Positions 46,720 to 55,800 of a stretch of 64,000 bases of DNA are shown here, piece by piece. Within the stretch, counting starts at the first letter, position 1; each line of letters starts with the position of its first letter. The stretch lies in the NCBI RefSeq assembly GCF_023277745.1, contig NZ_CP086322.1:2294001-2358000 (forward strand), read 5' to 3'. The stretch comes from Streptomyces halobius (lineage in GTDB: Bacteria > Actinomycetota > Actinomycetes > Streptomycetales > Streptomycetaceae). A model generated the notes under the pieces. The model did not search any database and was not told the DNA's origin. It was given only the letters and a program-made list of their open reading frames with translations. The translations under genes and the position numbers were made by a program.

Positions 46720-46937
46720 GGAGCGGCTGGGCCCTGAAGCAGGGCGAAGGGCGAGAAGCGGAGGGCGTCAGCGATGGCGACGAGGTCGTCGGCGTCACAG
46801 CAGCGCTGGGCGCGCTCGATGCGGGACAGCATCGTGTTGGACATCGGTCGGCCGAGTCCGGTGACGCGATCGGCCAACTGACGCTGCGCGAGACCGCATT
46901 CGGTGCGGACAATTTCGATAGTGCGGGCGGTCCGCAT
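46716..46937 (-). CDS. Small XRE helix-turn-helix protein, possibly truncated
   Basis: 73 residues, almost only a helix-turn-helix: CGLAQRQLADRVTGLG, then SNTMLSRIERAQRCCDADDL and VAIADALRFSPFALLQGP. Similar domains open longer regulators beside integrases in Streptomyces elements. The abrupt end suggests loss of a C-terminal part, though small XRE proteins exist. Confidence 0.6.
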   Translation of the reverse strand: MRTARTIEIVRTECGLAQRQLADRVTGLGRPMSNTMLSRIERAQRCCDADDLVAIADALRFSPFALLQGPAAP

Positions 46938-47760
46938 TCCTGCCGGACCGATTTCCAGGGATCAGGCTGCCATGACTCAGTTTTAGCTTTCGGTCGCGGG
47001 TTTCGGTAACCGGGCTTTGTCGGCTATATATCGCCCAGCACGGTGGCCAAGCAGGCATCCGACGCGGGCATGCGGGTCTCGGACGAGATTGCCGTCCAGT
47101 TTTCGAAATGGCCTTCTGACCTGGTGTGTTGTGTTGTAGCTTGCACCGCGGCGGGCGGTCAACAGTTTCCCGATGTGATCCTTCTGGCTCGGCCACTGGG
47201 CGGCTGATTTCGGCAACCGGGGGTCCGGGTCTACTGTTTTGAGACTGTCGCGCAGAGCCCGTTCGCCGTGAGCTGTTTGCTTTCTCGGCGGAATGCTGGA
47301 CTTGCACGGGCGCGTGTGACTTTCTTTGCCATACGCGCAGGAACACCCGTGCCGAGGACATGGAAACCGCGGCATGCCAATGCAGGGGCCAAGGAGTCCC
47401 GCGCGGCATCGCCCGTGTCCCACGAACCGGACCCATGGTCGTCCCGACTGCCCCTGCTCACACCCGCGGCCCTCACCAAGACCCTTGACGTCGCGCCAGT
47501 CCGGGGCAAAACTTCCGTTCACCGGTCGGCATTGCCGAACACTTACCGGCAATACGCGATGAGTGTGGCAATGCCAAGGGCCGGCAACGCCCTCACCTGA
47601 GGGCGCGGACCACCGGAGGGGACCCGGGTGTTCCCTGGCATCACCCACTGCCACGGTGCCGCGTCCGGCCCGGCCGATCGAAATCCGATGGGTCCTCAGG
47701 GCCGTTCCCGCATATCCCGCTGCCTCCGCGCCTGTCGTACTCCCCCTTCACGAGGACCTG
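46938..47760. other. Long non-coding stretch before the conservon
   Basis: 823 bases without a gene I can support. Near the right end, GGCATTGCCG, CGGCAATAC and GGCAATGCC form loose inverted and direct repeats (about 47530-47585). They could be regulatory for the conservon. The left half may be remains of the integrase element. Confidence 0.45.
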
Positions 47761-49053
47761 ATGACACAACACATACCGGAGGCGGTGTTCTGGTGCCTCG
47801 CCGCGGTCACGCTCGCCGGAGTGTCGCTGCTGGTACGCCAGTACCGGATCACCGCCGCCCTGCGCCGTCGACTGACGATCCACGAAGCCGGCCTGCTCGC
47901 CCGGGAGGAGGAGGTCCGGCACCTCTCCGAGGTTCGGCTTCCCGCACTGGTCGAGGCGGCCCACGGCAGCGCACCCGTGCCCGGGCCTCTCGATGCGGAT
48001 CTCGCCGGAACGACGTACGGAAAGAACCTGCAGCAGATCGTCGAGCAGTTCACCGGGGCCGCCGAGGCCACGCGATCCCGGGCGGACAGGTCGGCGAAGG
48101 CGACACTGAAGTCGGCGATGCGCGCCCTGCAGGCATTGGCGAACGAGCAGCAGGTGTCGATCTCCGACATGCAGGACCGGCACGACGACCCCGATGTGCT
48201 CCGGGACCTCCTGGAGATCGATCATGCAAATGCGCAGTTCGGCCGGAGGACGCAGGCCATCGCCATGCTCTGCGGCTCGTGGCCCGGACGGCAGCGGACC
48301 GCGTCACCGCTGCTCGACGTCGTACGCGGTGCGACATCGAGGATTCGGGACTACCGACGCGTCAAGGTGCACTCGCGCGTCGACATGGACGTCGTGAGCC
48401 GAGCCGTCGAGCCGGTCGTCCTCGCGGTCGCCGAGCTGCTGGACAACGCGGCGCGGCACTCCCGACCCAACACCACTGTCGAAGTCGGCATCCAGCCCGC
48501 CCACAACGGCGTCAGCATCGTCGTCGACGACGCCGGCATCGGCATGGACGCGCGCGAAACCGAGGAAGCCGGCCGGCGTCTGTCCGGCCTGGTGGACATC
48601 GACATCAACAAGCTCGGCAGCCCGCCGCAGTTCGGCTTCGCCGTCATCGGCGCACTCGCCGCCCGGTACGGATTCAGCGTCTCGGTCAACACGCAGTCCC
48701 CGTACGGCGGTGTGCGGGCCGTGCTCTTTCTCCCTAACGCGCTCCTCAACCGGGTACGTTTCATGGGCCCGCCGATCCCCGCGCTGGGAGCCGAGACACC
48801 GCCCGCCCCGGAGCCGGCCTCACCCGGCGCGTCCGAAGAGGCAGCGCCGTCGTCCACCGCGGGTGGTCTGCCCAAGCGCCGCCGATGCACGCAGCAGCAC
48901 CAGGCAGCCGACGGCGGCCCCGAGGCCCCGGCCTCCACTCCCGCGCTGGTCCGCCCCGCCGCCGAGACCGCCTCCCGTATGGGCGCGTTCGCCCGCGGCA
49001 CCCGCTCCGGCCGCGACTCCTCCCCCGACACCGAAGGAACCCCCCAGGAATGA
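47761..49053 (+). CDS. cvnA: Conservon sensor-like ATPase (CvnA)
   Basis: 430 residues from ATG 47761. An N-terminal transmembrane helix (VFWCLAAVTLAGVSLLV) is followed by a coiled region and an HATPase domain (AELLDNAARHSRPNTTVEVG, VDDAGIGMDARETEEA, FGFAVIGALAARYGFSV). The C-terminal 100 residues are a Pro/Ala-rich tail. It is the histidine-kinase-like membrane component of a conservon, thought to act as a receptor coupled to the GTPase CvnD. It overlaps cvnB (ATGA). Confidence 0.9.
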   Translation: MTQHIPEAVFWCLAAVTLAGVSLLVRQYRITAALRRRLTIHEAGLLAREEEVRHLSEVRLPALVEAAHGSAPVPGPLDADLAGTTYGKNLQQIVEQFTGAAEATRSRADRSAKATLKSAMRALQALANEQQVSISDMQDRHDDPDVLRDLLEIDHANAQFGRRTQAIAMLCGSWPGRQRTASPLLDVVRGATSRIRDYRRVKVHSRVDMDVVSRAVEPVVLAVAELLDNAARHSRPNTTVEVGIQPAHNGVSIVVDDAGIGMDARETEEAGRRLSGLVDIDINKLGSPPQFGFAVIGALAARYGFSVSVNTQSPYGGVRAVLFLPNALLNRVRFMGPPIPALGAETPPAPEPASPGASEEAAPSSTAGGLPKRRRCTQQHQAADGGPEAPASTPALVRPAAETASRMGAFARGTRSGRDSSPDTEGTPQE

Positions 49054-49484
49054 CCGGCCAGATGACCAACGAACTCGGATGGATGCTCGACGAGGTCCTG
49101 AAGGTCCCGGAAGCCCGCCACGCGATCCTGCTCTCCGCGGACGGCATGCTCCGCGCCCACTCCCAGGGCATCAAGCGCGACGAGGCCGAGCGGCAGGCCG
49201 CGGCGTTGTCCGGACTGCAGTCCATCAGTCGCAGTACCGCCGAGTTCTGCGGGCTGGAGACCTCGCCGTGGCAGCAGACACTGGTCGAGTTCGCCGACGG
49301 GTACGTCTTCCTGGTGGCCGCCGGCACGGGCGCGTATCTGGCGGTCTCGGCCGGCCAGGACGTCGACATGGAAGCCGTCACCTACAGCATGCACAAGTTG
49401 GTCGACCGGCTGGGCAAGGAGCTGACCAGTCTGCCGCGGCAGCATTCCGTACCCGGCAGGCCGGACGACTCCGGTACGGCATGA
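49050..49484 (+). CDS. cvnB: Conservon roadblock/LC7 protein (CvnB)
   Basis: 144 residues, a single roadblock/LC7 domain: LGWMLDEVLKVPEARHAILL then SADGMLRAHSQGI and ERQAAALSGLQSISRS. It acts as a GTPase-activating or scaffold subunit for CvnD. It overlaps both neighbours by four bases. Confidence 0.9.
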   Translation: MTGQMTNELGWMLDEVLKVPEARHAILLSADGMLRAHSQGIKRDEAERQAAALSGLQSISRSTAEFCGLETSPWQQTLVEFADGYVFLVAAGTGAYLAVSAGQDVDMEAVTYSMHKLVDRLGKELTSLPRQHSVPGRPDDSGTA

Positions 49485-49843
49485 CCCCGCCGCGCCCCCC
49501 GCACGACAGAGGACTCGTACGGCCGTACGTCGTCACGGAGGGCCGCGCCCATCCGACGCGCAACACACTGGACGTTGTGGCGCTGGTGACGGCCGTGCAC
49601 GACCGTCCCCTGAAGGGGCTGAGCCCGGAGAAGCGGCGTGTGATCGAACTGTGCCGACCCGGGGCGCTGTCGGTCGCCGAAGTGGCCGGGCATCTCACTC
49701 TGCCGATGAGCGTCACCAAGGTCCTGCTCAGCGACCTCGTCGACAGCGGCCATGTCCACGTCCGGCCTCCCGTCCCCAAGGCACAACTGCCCGACGCCCG
49801 ATTCCTGCAGGAGGTGCTGGATGGGCTCCGCTCCCGTTTCTGA
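49481..49843 (+). CDS. cvnC: Conservon DUF742 protein (CvnC)
   Basis: 120 residues with the DUF742 sequence VRPYVVTEGRAHPTRNTLDV, and a winged-helix-like end (PGALSVAEVAGHLTLPMSVT, KVLLSDLVDSGHV). The gene overlaps cvnB by four bases and cvnD by 23. It is the small adaptor of the conservon complex. Confidence 0.9.
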   Translation: MTPPRPPHDRGLVRPYVVTEGRAHPTRNTLDVVALVTAVHDRPLKGLSPEKRRVIELCRPGALSVAEVAGHLTLPMSVTKVLLSDLVDSGHVHVRPPVPKAQLPDARFLQEVLDGLRSRF

Positions 49844-50429
49844 CCCGGTCGACCCGATCTACGTCTCGGACACGGTCACGACCGCGATCAAGATCCTCGT
49901 CGTCGGCCACTTCGCCGTCGGCAAGACCACGTTCGTCGGCACCCTCTCCGAGATCCGGCCGCTGCGCACCGAAGAGACCATGACGCAGGCCGGCGAGCTC
50001 GTCGACGACCTCGCGGGCGTCCCCGACAAGACCACGACGACCGTGGCCATGGACTTCGGCCGCCTCACGCTCAACGAGTCCCTGGTGCTGTATCTCTTCG
50101 GCGCCCCCGGGCAGAAGCGCTTCACCCAGCTGTGGAAGGACATGCTGAACGGAGCTCTCGGCGCACTTGTGCTGACGGACACCCGAAGGCTCGACCAGTC
50201 GTTCGACATCATGGGCCTGCTGGAAGAGCACGGCATGCCGTACGCGGTCGCCGTCAACCAGTTCGACGGCGCGCCGGTGTTCCCCGAGGCGGAGATCCGC
50301 GAGGCTCTCGACCTGCTGCCGGAAACCCCCCTGGTCACCTGCGACGCGCGGGAAGCCACGTCCGGTGCCGGAGCGCTGATCTCCCTCATCGAGTACCTCC
50401 AGACCCGCACCCCTCAGGAGCAAGAATGA
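49821..50429 (+). CDS. cvnD: Conservon small GTPase (CvnD)
   Basis: 202 residues from ATG 49821, with GGAGG upstream inside cvnC. G1 is GHFAVGKTTFVG, G3 is in LFGAPGQKRF and G4 is NQFD. It is a Ras-like/MglA-related GTPase that cycles with CvnB and CvnA. Confidence 0.9.
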   Translation: MGSAPVSDPVDPIYVSDTVTTAIKILVVGHFAVGKTTFVGTLSEIRPLRTEETMTQAGELVDDLAGVPDKTTTTVAMDFGRLTLNESLVLYLFGAPGQKRFTQLWKDMLNGALGALVLTDTRRLDQSFDIMGLLEEHGMPYAVAVNQFDGAPVFPEAEIREALDLLPETPLVTCDAREATSGAGALISLIEYLQTRTPQEQE

Positions 50430-51682
50430 CGACACCCCGGCCCGCACACCACGCGGCGCCTCCTCTCGACTGCCCGGCGCACGCCGGCGCACGTACGGTG
50501 GAGCGGCTGTACGGCCCGGAGTTCGCCGCCGACCCCATGGCGTCGTACACCCGACTGCGCGCCCACGGCTCCGTCGCGCCCGTGGAGATAGCGCCCGGCG
50601 TGCGCGCTTCTCTGGTCATCGGCTACGACACCGCTCTGGAGGTACTGCGCAGTCCGGAGCGCTTCTCCAAGGACCCGCGCCGCTGGCGGGCTCTCGCCGA
50701 CGGGACGGTGCCGGCGGACAGCCCGGTCGTGCCGATGATGGCGTACCGGCCGAACGCCCTGTGGACCGACGGCGACGACCACAGCCGACTGCGTGGCGCC
50801 ATCACCGACAGCCTGGGCCGCGTGGACCCCGACGCGCTCATGCGCCACGTGGAGCACAGCGCCGACACCCTCATCGACCGGATCGGCCCCAAGGGGCGGG
50901 CGGATCTCCTCCACGAGTACGGTGCTGTCCTGCCCCTGCTGGTCTTCAACGAGCTCTTCGGCTGCCCGCCCGCCACCGGGGACAAGCTGGTCGAGGGCAT
51001 GTCCGGGATCTTCGACGCCGACGCCGGCTCCGAGAAGGCGAACGCGGTGCTGGCCGAGGGCGTCGCCGAGCTGGTGGCACTCAAGCGGGCAGAACCGGGG
51101 CCCGACGTGACGTCCTGGCTGATGGCCCATCCCGCCGGGCTGACCGACGAGGAGATGTCGCACCAGCTGGTGGTGCTCCTGGGCGTGGGCACCGAGCCCC
51201 AGCTGAACCTGATCTGCAACGGCCTGCGGCTGCTGCTGTCCGACGACCGGTTCGCCGGTGATCTCGCACGCGGCACCATGCCCGTCGAGGACGCCATCGA
51301 CGAGGTGCTGTGGACCGACCCGCCGATGGCGAATTACGCCGTCCACTATCCGATCCACGACCAGGAACTCGACGGAACCCTCGTGTGCGAGGGTGAGCCC
51401 ATCCTCATCAGCCTGGCCGCCGCGAACACCGACCCGGGCCTCAGCGGCGAACGCCGGACCGGCAACCGCGCGCACCTCGCGTGGAGCGCGGGCCCGCACA
51501 CCTGTCCGGCGAAGGGCCCGGCCCGGGTGATCGCCGCGGTCGCCCTGGAGAAGCTCCTCGACCGGCTCCCCAACATCGAACTGGAAATCCCGGTCGAGAA
51601 GTTGGAATGGCGGCAGGGCCCCTTCCACCGGGCTCTGGCCGGCCTGCCCGTCCGCTTCCCACCGATCAGCCGGCGGGTCTGA
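50426..51682 (+). CDS. cvnE: Conservon cytochrome P450 (CYP157-like), ExxR arginine missing
   Basis: 418 residues, start overlapping cvnD (ATGA). The heme loop reads WSAGPHTCPAKGPAR, with the ligand Cys but Ala-Lys replacing part of the usual Gly motif. The helix K motif is DEVLWTD, with Trp in place of the ExxR arginine, and the I-helix is GVGTEPQLN. These departures are known in the CYP157 family linked to conservons. The substrate is unknown. It is the last gene of the operon. Confidence 0.85.
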   Translation: MTTPRPAHHAAPPLDCPAHAGARTVERLYGPEFAADPMASYTRLRAHGSVAPVEIAPGVRASLVIGYDTALEVLRSPERFSKDPRRWRALADGTVPADSPVVPMMAYRPNALWTDGDDHSRLRGAITDSLGRVDPDALMRHVEHSADTLIDRIGPKGRADLLHEYGAVLPLLVFNELFGCPPATGDKLVEGMSGIFDADAGSEKANAVLAEGVAELVALKRAEPGPDVTSWLMAHPAGLTDEEMSHQLVVLLGVGTEPQLNLICNGLRLLLSDDRFAGDLARGTMPVEDAIDEVLWTDPPMANYAVHYPIHDQELDGTLVCEGEPILISLAAANTDPGLSGERRTGNRAHLAWSAGPHTCPAKGPARVIAAVALEKLLDRLPNIELEIPVEKLEWRQGPFHRALAGLPVRFPPISRRV

Positions 51683-51695
51683 CGGTCTCCGGTGT

Positions 51696-51960
51696 GACGA
51701 CGTGGTCGGCAATTGAGATAGGGGTGTGTCGGCCTGGCGGTTCGGCTGGCGGGTGATCAGCGGGAAACCCGGTGGGCGAGTACCGGTTCGGTGCTCGGCT
51801 TGCGGACAGTGGCCCTGCGGGCGGCGCGGTCGGAGACCAGACCGGCGACGGCTCGGTGGATTTCCGCGTAGGTTTCGCGGCGGGCGGTAAACCGCTGGAG
51901 CGGACGCCAGTGCCGGTGCCCGGCGTTGGCGTGTTCCACGCGGATCCGGGCGGCGGGGCG
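51696..51960 (-). pseudogene. IS5-like 3 prime fragment with one terminal repeat
   Basis: The minus strand reads RIRVEHANAGHRHWRPLQRF and IHRAVAGLVSDRAARRATV, ending at 51757, the C-terminus of the same transposase type as at 28790-30067. The sequence starting ACGACGTGGTCGGCAATTGA (51696) is its end repeat. It runs directly into the Nudix remnant. Confidence 0.75.
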
Positions 51961-52386
51961 GCCATGCCACCGCGGGCGCGGTCCTGGTCGGCCCCGACGG
52001 CCGCATCCTGCACATCCACCACCTCGCCACCGGCAAGTGGCTGCTGCCCGGCGGCCACCTCGAACCGGAGGACAACACCCACCTGCAGGCCGCCGGCCGC
52101 AAGCTCACCGAGGAGACCGGTATTCCTACCCACGTGCTCACGCCGCACGGCGAGACCCCGCTGCAACATCGACGTCCACCCCATTGACGCCAACCCCGCC
52201 AAGCACGAGCCCGCCCACCAGCACTTCGATTTCCGCTTTCCCTTCCACACCACCGCCGACATCGGAGAACTCCAGACCGAAGAGGTCTCCGACGCCGCCT
52301 GGCGCGAGATCGACACCATCAGCGACGCGCCCCTGCGGCAGCACATCGCCGAGGCCCTGCTCAACCCGACAGCGACGCCGCGATGA
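51961..52386 (+). pseudogene. Nudix hydrolase, truncated and frameshifted
   Basis: The first frame reads GAVLVGPDGRILHIHHLATG, KWLLPGGHLEPEDNTHLQAA and GRKLTEETGIPTH, a Nudix box with Lys where RE is expected. Near 52152 the frame changes and continues IDVHPIDANPAKHEPAHQHF and EEVSDAAWREIDTISDAPLR. The start was removed by the IS5-like fragment. Inactive. Confidence 0.75.
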
Positions 52387-52856
52387 CCGGCCAGCCGCCC
52401 CCTTGCCGAGCCCTGGCCGATCACGGGCGAGCGAGAGCGGCAGGGACAGACAGGGACACGCCTGATCCACTTAGGCAGTGTCCTGGCGATCAATCCACAC
52501 CCTCAGCCAGCGGGGGGCGGTGTTGGGGTGGCAGCAGAGGCGGCCCTGAGGATGGATGTGCCCAGGGTCGCGATGGGACGGCGGGGCCACAGTCGGCGCA
52601 AAGTGGTCTGGGCCGTGAGGCGCAGAGGCGGCTCTGTGGGGAGCCAATACTGTCCAGCGGTTTCTGTGTGGCGTTTGCGAGCTGGTTCCTGTTCCGTCGT
52701 AGACCGCAACCGGCGCGTACCGCCGGTGAGGCCGCAGCGTGGCCTGTCTGGGCAGGGAACGATCTTCGTGAGCCACAAGCGCACCGTGGCATCAAGGTCC
52801 TGGGTACCCGGATGGCGCAGGGTCGGTGGTCGCGGGTTCCGAAGGCTGCATCCCGC
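52387..52856. other. Region downstream of the caspase-like gene
   Basis: 470 bases without a recognisable gene or terminator. Short frames on the minus strand continue from the large protein in other frames and are rejected. Confidence 0.4.
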
Positions 52857-55800
52857 TTACGGTGTTCCTGGAGTTGGGGTGGGGGTGTCCGGGTTATCGG
52901 TGTGCCCCGGTTCGGTGCGTACGGACGAGATGCCGATCGCGAGGCAGCCCGATGAGGTGCCTGCGATGAGCATGCCGTGGCATGCAGCCAGTGCGTGAAC
53001 TTTTGTCGCCAGGGGCAGTGTGTGCCCTGTTCGTGATTGCGGGTTCCAGATCCGTACCGTCTCGTCGCCGCCGCCGGTGGCCAGGCGCGGGTTGCCGTCG
53101 GCCGCGGTGAACGCCGCCACCGCCCGCACCGCGCGGTGGTGGCCGGTGAGGGGTTCGCCGATCTGGGTACCGGTGGCCGGGTCCCAGATCCGCACCGTCC
53201 CGTCGTCGCTGCCGGTGGCCAGGCGGACCGTGCCGTCCGCTGCGGTGAACACCGCCACCGCCCGCACCGCGCCACTGTGGCCGGTGAGGGGTTCGCCGAT
53301 CTGGGTACCGGTGGCCGGGTCCCAGATCCGCACCGTCCCGTCGTCGCCTCCGGTGGCCAGGCGGACCGTGCCGTCGGCCGCGGTGAACACCGCCACCGCC
53401 CGCACCGCGCCACTGTGGCCGGTGAGGGGTTCGCCGATCTGGGTACCGGTGGCCGGGTCCCAGATCCGCACCGTCCCGTCGCCGCCGCCGGTGGCCAGGC
53501 GCGGGTTGCCGTCGGTCGCGGTGAACGCCGCCACCGCCCGCACCGCGCGGTGGTGGCCGGTGAGGGGTTCGCCGATCTGGGTGCCGGTGGCCGGGTTCCA
53601 GATCCGCACCCTCTCGTCGCCGCCGCCGGTGGCCAGGCGGACCGTGCCGTCCGCTGCGGTGAACGCCGCCACCGCCCGCACCGCGCGGTGGTGGCCGGTG
53701 AGGGGTTCGCCGATCTGGGTGCCGGTGGCCGGGTCCCAGATCCGCACCCTCTCGCCGCCGCCGGTGGCCAGGCGCGGGTTGCCGTCGGCCGCGGTGAACA
53801 CCGCCACCGCCCGCACCGCGCCACTGTGGCCGGTGAGGGGTTCGCCGATCTGGGTGCCGGTGGCCGGGTTCCAGATCCGCACCGTCCCGTCGCCGCTGCC
53901 GGTGGCCAGGCGGACCGTGCCGTCCGCTGCGGTGAACGCCGCCACCGCGTACACCCCGCAGTGGAGGGTGAGGGGTTCGCCGATCTGGGTGCCGGTGGCC
54001 GGGTTCCAGATCCGCACCGTCCCGTCGTCGCTGCCGGTGGCCAGGCGCGGGTTGCCGTCGGCCGCGGTGAACGCCGCCACCGCGTACACCCCGCAGTGGA
54101 GGGTGAGGGGTTCGCCGATCTGGGTGCCGGTGGCCGGGTTCCAGATCCGCACCGTCTTGTCGTCGCTGCCGGTGGCCAGGCGCGGGTTGCCGTCGGCCGC
54201 GGTGAACGCCGCCACCGCGTTGACCCAGCGGTGGTGGCCGGTGAGGGGTAAACCGTCCCGAGTACCGGTGGCCGGGTCCCAGATCTGCACCCTGTTGTCC
54301 TCGTCGCCGGTGGCCAGGCGCGGGTTGCCGTCGGCCGCGGTGAACGCCGCCACCGCCCGCACCGCGCGGTGGTGGCCGGTGAGGGGTTCGCCGATCTGGG
54401 TGCCGGTGGCCGGGTTCCAGATCCGCACCCTCTTGTCGTCGCCGCCGGTGGCCAGGCGGACCGTGCCGTCCGCTGCGGTGAACACCGCAACCGCCCGCAC
54501 CGCGCCACTGTGGCCGGTGAGGGGTTCGCCGATCTGGGTGCCGGTGGCCGGGTTCCAGATCCGCACCGTCTCGTCGTCGCCGCCGGTGGCCAGGCGGACC
54601 GTGCCGTCCGCTGCGGTGAACACCGCCACCGCGTACACCCAGTCACGGTGGCCGGTGAGGGGTTCGCCGATCTGGGTGCCGGTGGCCGGGTCCCAGATCC
54701 GCACCGTCCCGTCGCCGCTGCCGGTGGCCAGGCGCGGGTTGCCGTCGGCCGCGGTGAACACCGCCACCGCCCACACCGCGCGGTGGTGGCCGGTGAGTTG
54801 CAGGTGAAGTTGGCGTCGCTGGACGGCGCCGGCAATCAGGGTGGGGGGCCACTGGTTCGGGTGGTGGGAGTGCGTCTCGGTGGGGGGCGTGGCGCCTTGG
54901 ATGTAGGTGGTGCCGAGTCGGCGCCACCACCGGCGCCATCCGGTTGTGCTGCCGGCCTGCTGGTCGGGGGCGGTGTCGCGGGCGTGGTGCTGGAGCAGGA
55001 CGGTTCCGGCGATGGCGGGCGGCAGGTAGTGGGAGGGCAGGCCGTGGTTGAAGGCGGCGGTGGTGATGCTGGTGAGGTCGAGCGTGTCGAGTACGTCGAT
55101 GTGGTCGGCGAGGGTGTCGAGGGCTCCGGCGACGTGGCCGAGGCGGGCGTGGGCGGCGAGGTGGTGGCGGATGTAGGGGCTGACGACCAGGGGCGGTGGT
55201 GGGGTGGTGGTGTCGTCGCTATGGGTGTCCAGGGTGTGGCGGGCGTGGTGGGTGAGGGCGGTGGTAAGGAGGGCGTGGGCCTGTGCGGCGCCGGGCGCGG
55301 TGGTGAAGTGTTCGGTGAAGGTGCGGTGGGCGAGGCGGTAGACGCTTCTTTCGTGTTCGTGGTCGAGGGCGAGGTAGGGGGCGGCGTCGCGGAGCAGGTC
55401 GGGGATGCTGCTGCCGGTGTCGGTGGGGGTGAGGGCGTCGGCGGCGTGGGCCCAGATGCCGTCCTGGTCGGGGAGGCCGCGGCCCTGGGCGAGGCCGAGG
55501 GAGTGGAGCAGGGGGGTGTAGGCGGGGTTGGTGTGGTGGAGGCGTTGGAGGGCGCGGGTGAAGAGTTGGCGGTGGGTGCGGCCGATCAGGGGGGTGGGGT
55601 CGGTGAGGAGGGTGGGGTCGTTGAGGAGTTCGTGGGCGGCGAGGCGGGCGTAGAGGAACTGCTGCGGTTCGGCGCCGTTGTGCTGGTGGTCGGTGACGAG
55701 GCGGTGGACGGTTTCCGCGATGTGGGTGTCGTCGGCGTGAAGGGTGCCGCGTCGTTTGGCGGCGTCGAGTTTGGCGCGCAGGTATCCGGCGAGGGCTTCC

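Noticed and set aside
53003..54797. Regular repeats as a possible CRISPR array
   Set aside because: The 138-base units are coding WD40 blades without unique spacers. No cas gene is present anywhere in the window.
53020..54807. Long open frames on the plus strand opposite the WD40 repeats
   Set aside because: They are produced by the repeated GC-rich units read antisense; the translations are low-complexity and have no start site. The minus-strand protein is clearly the real one.
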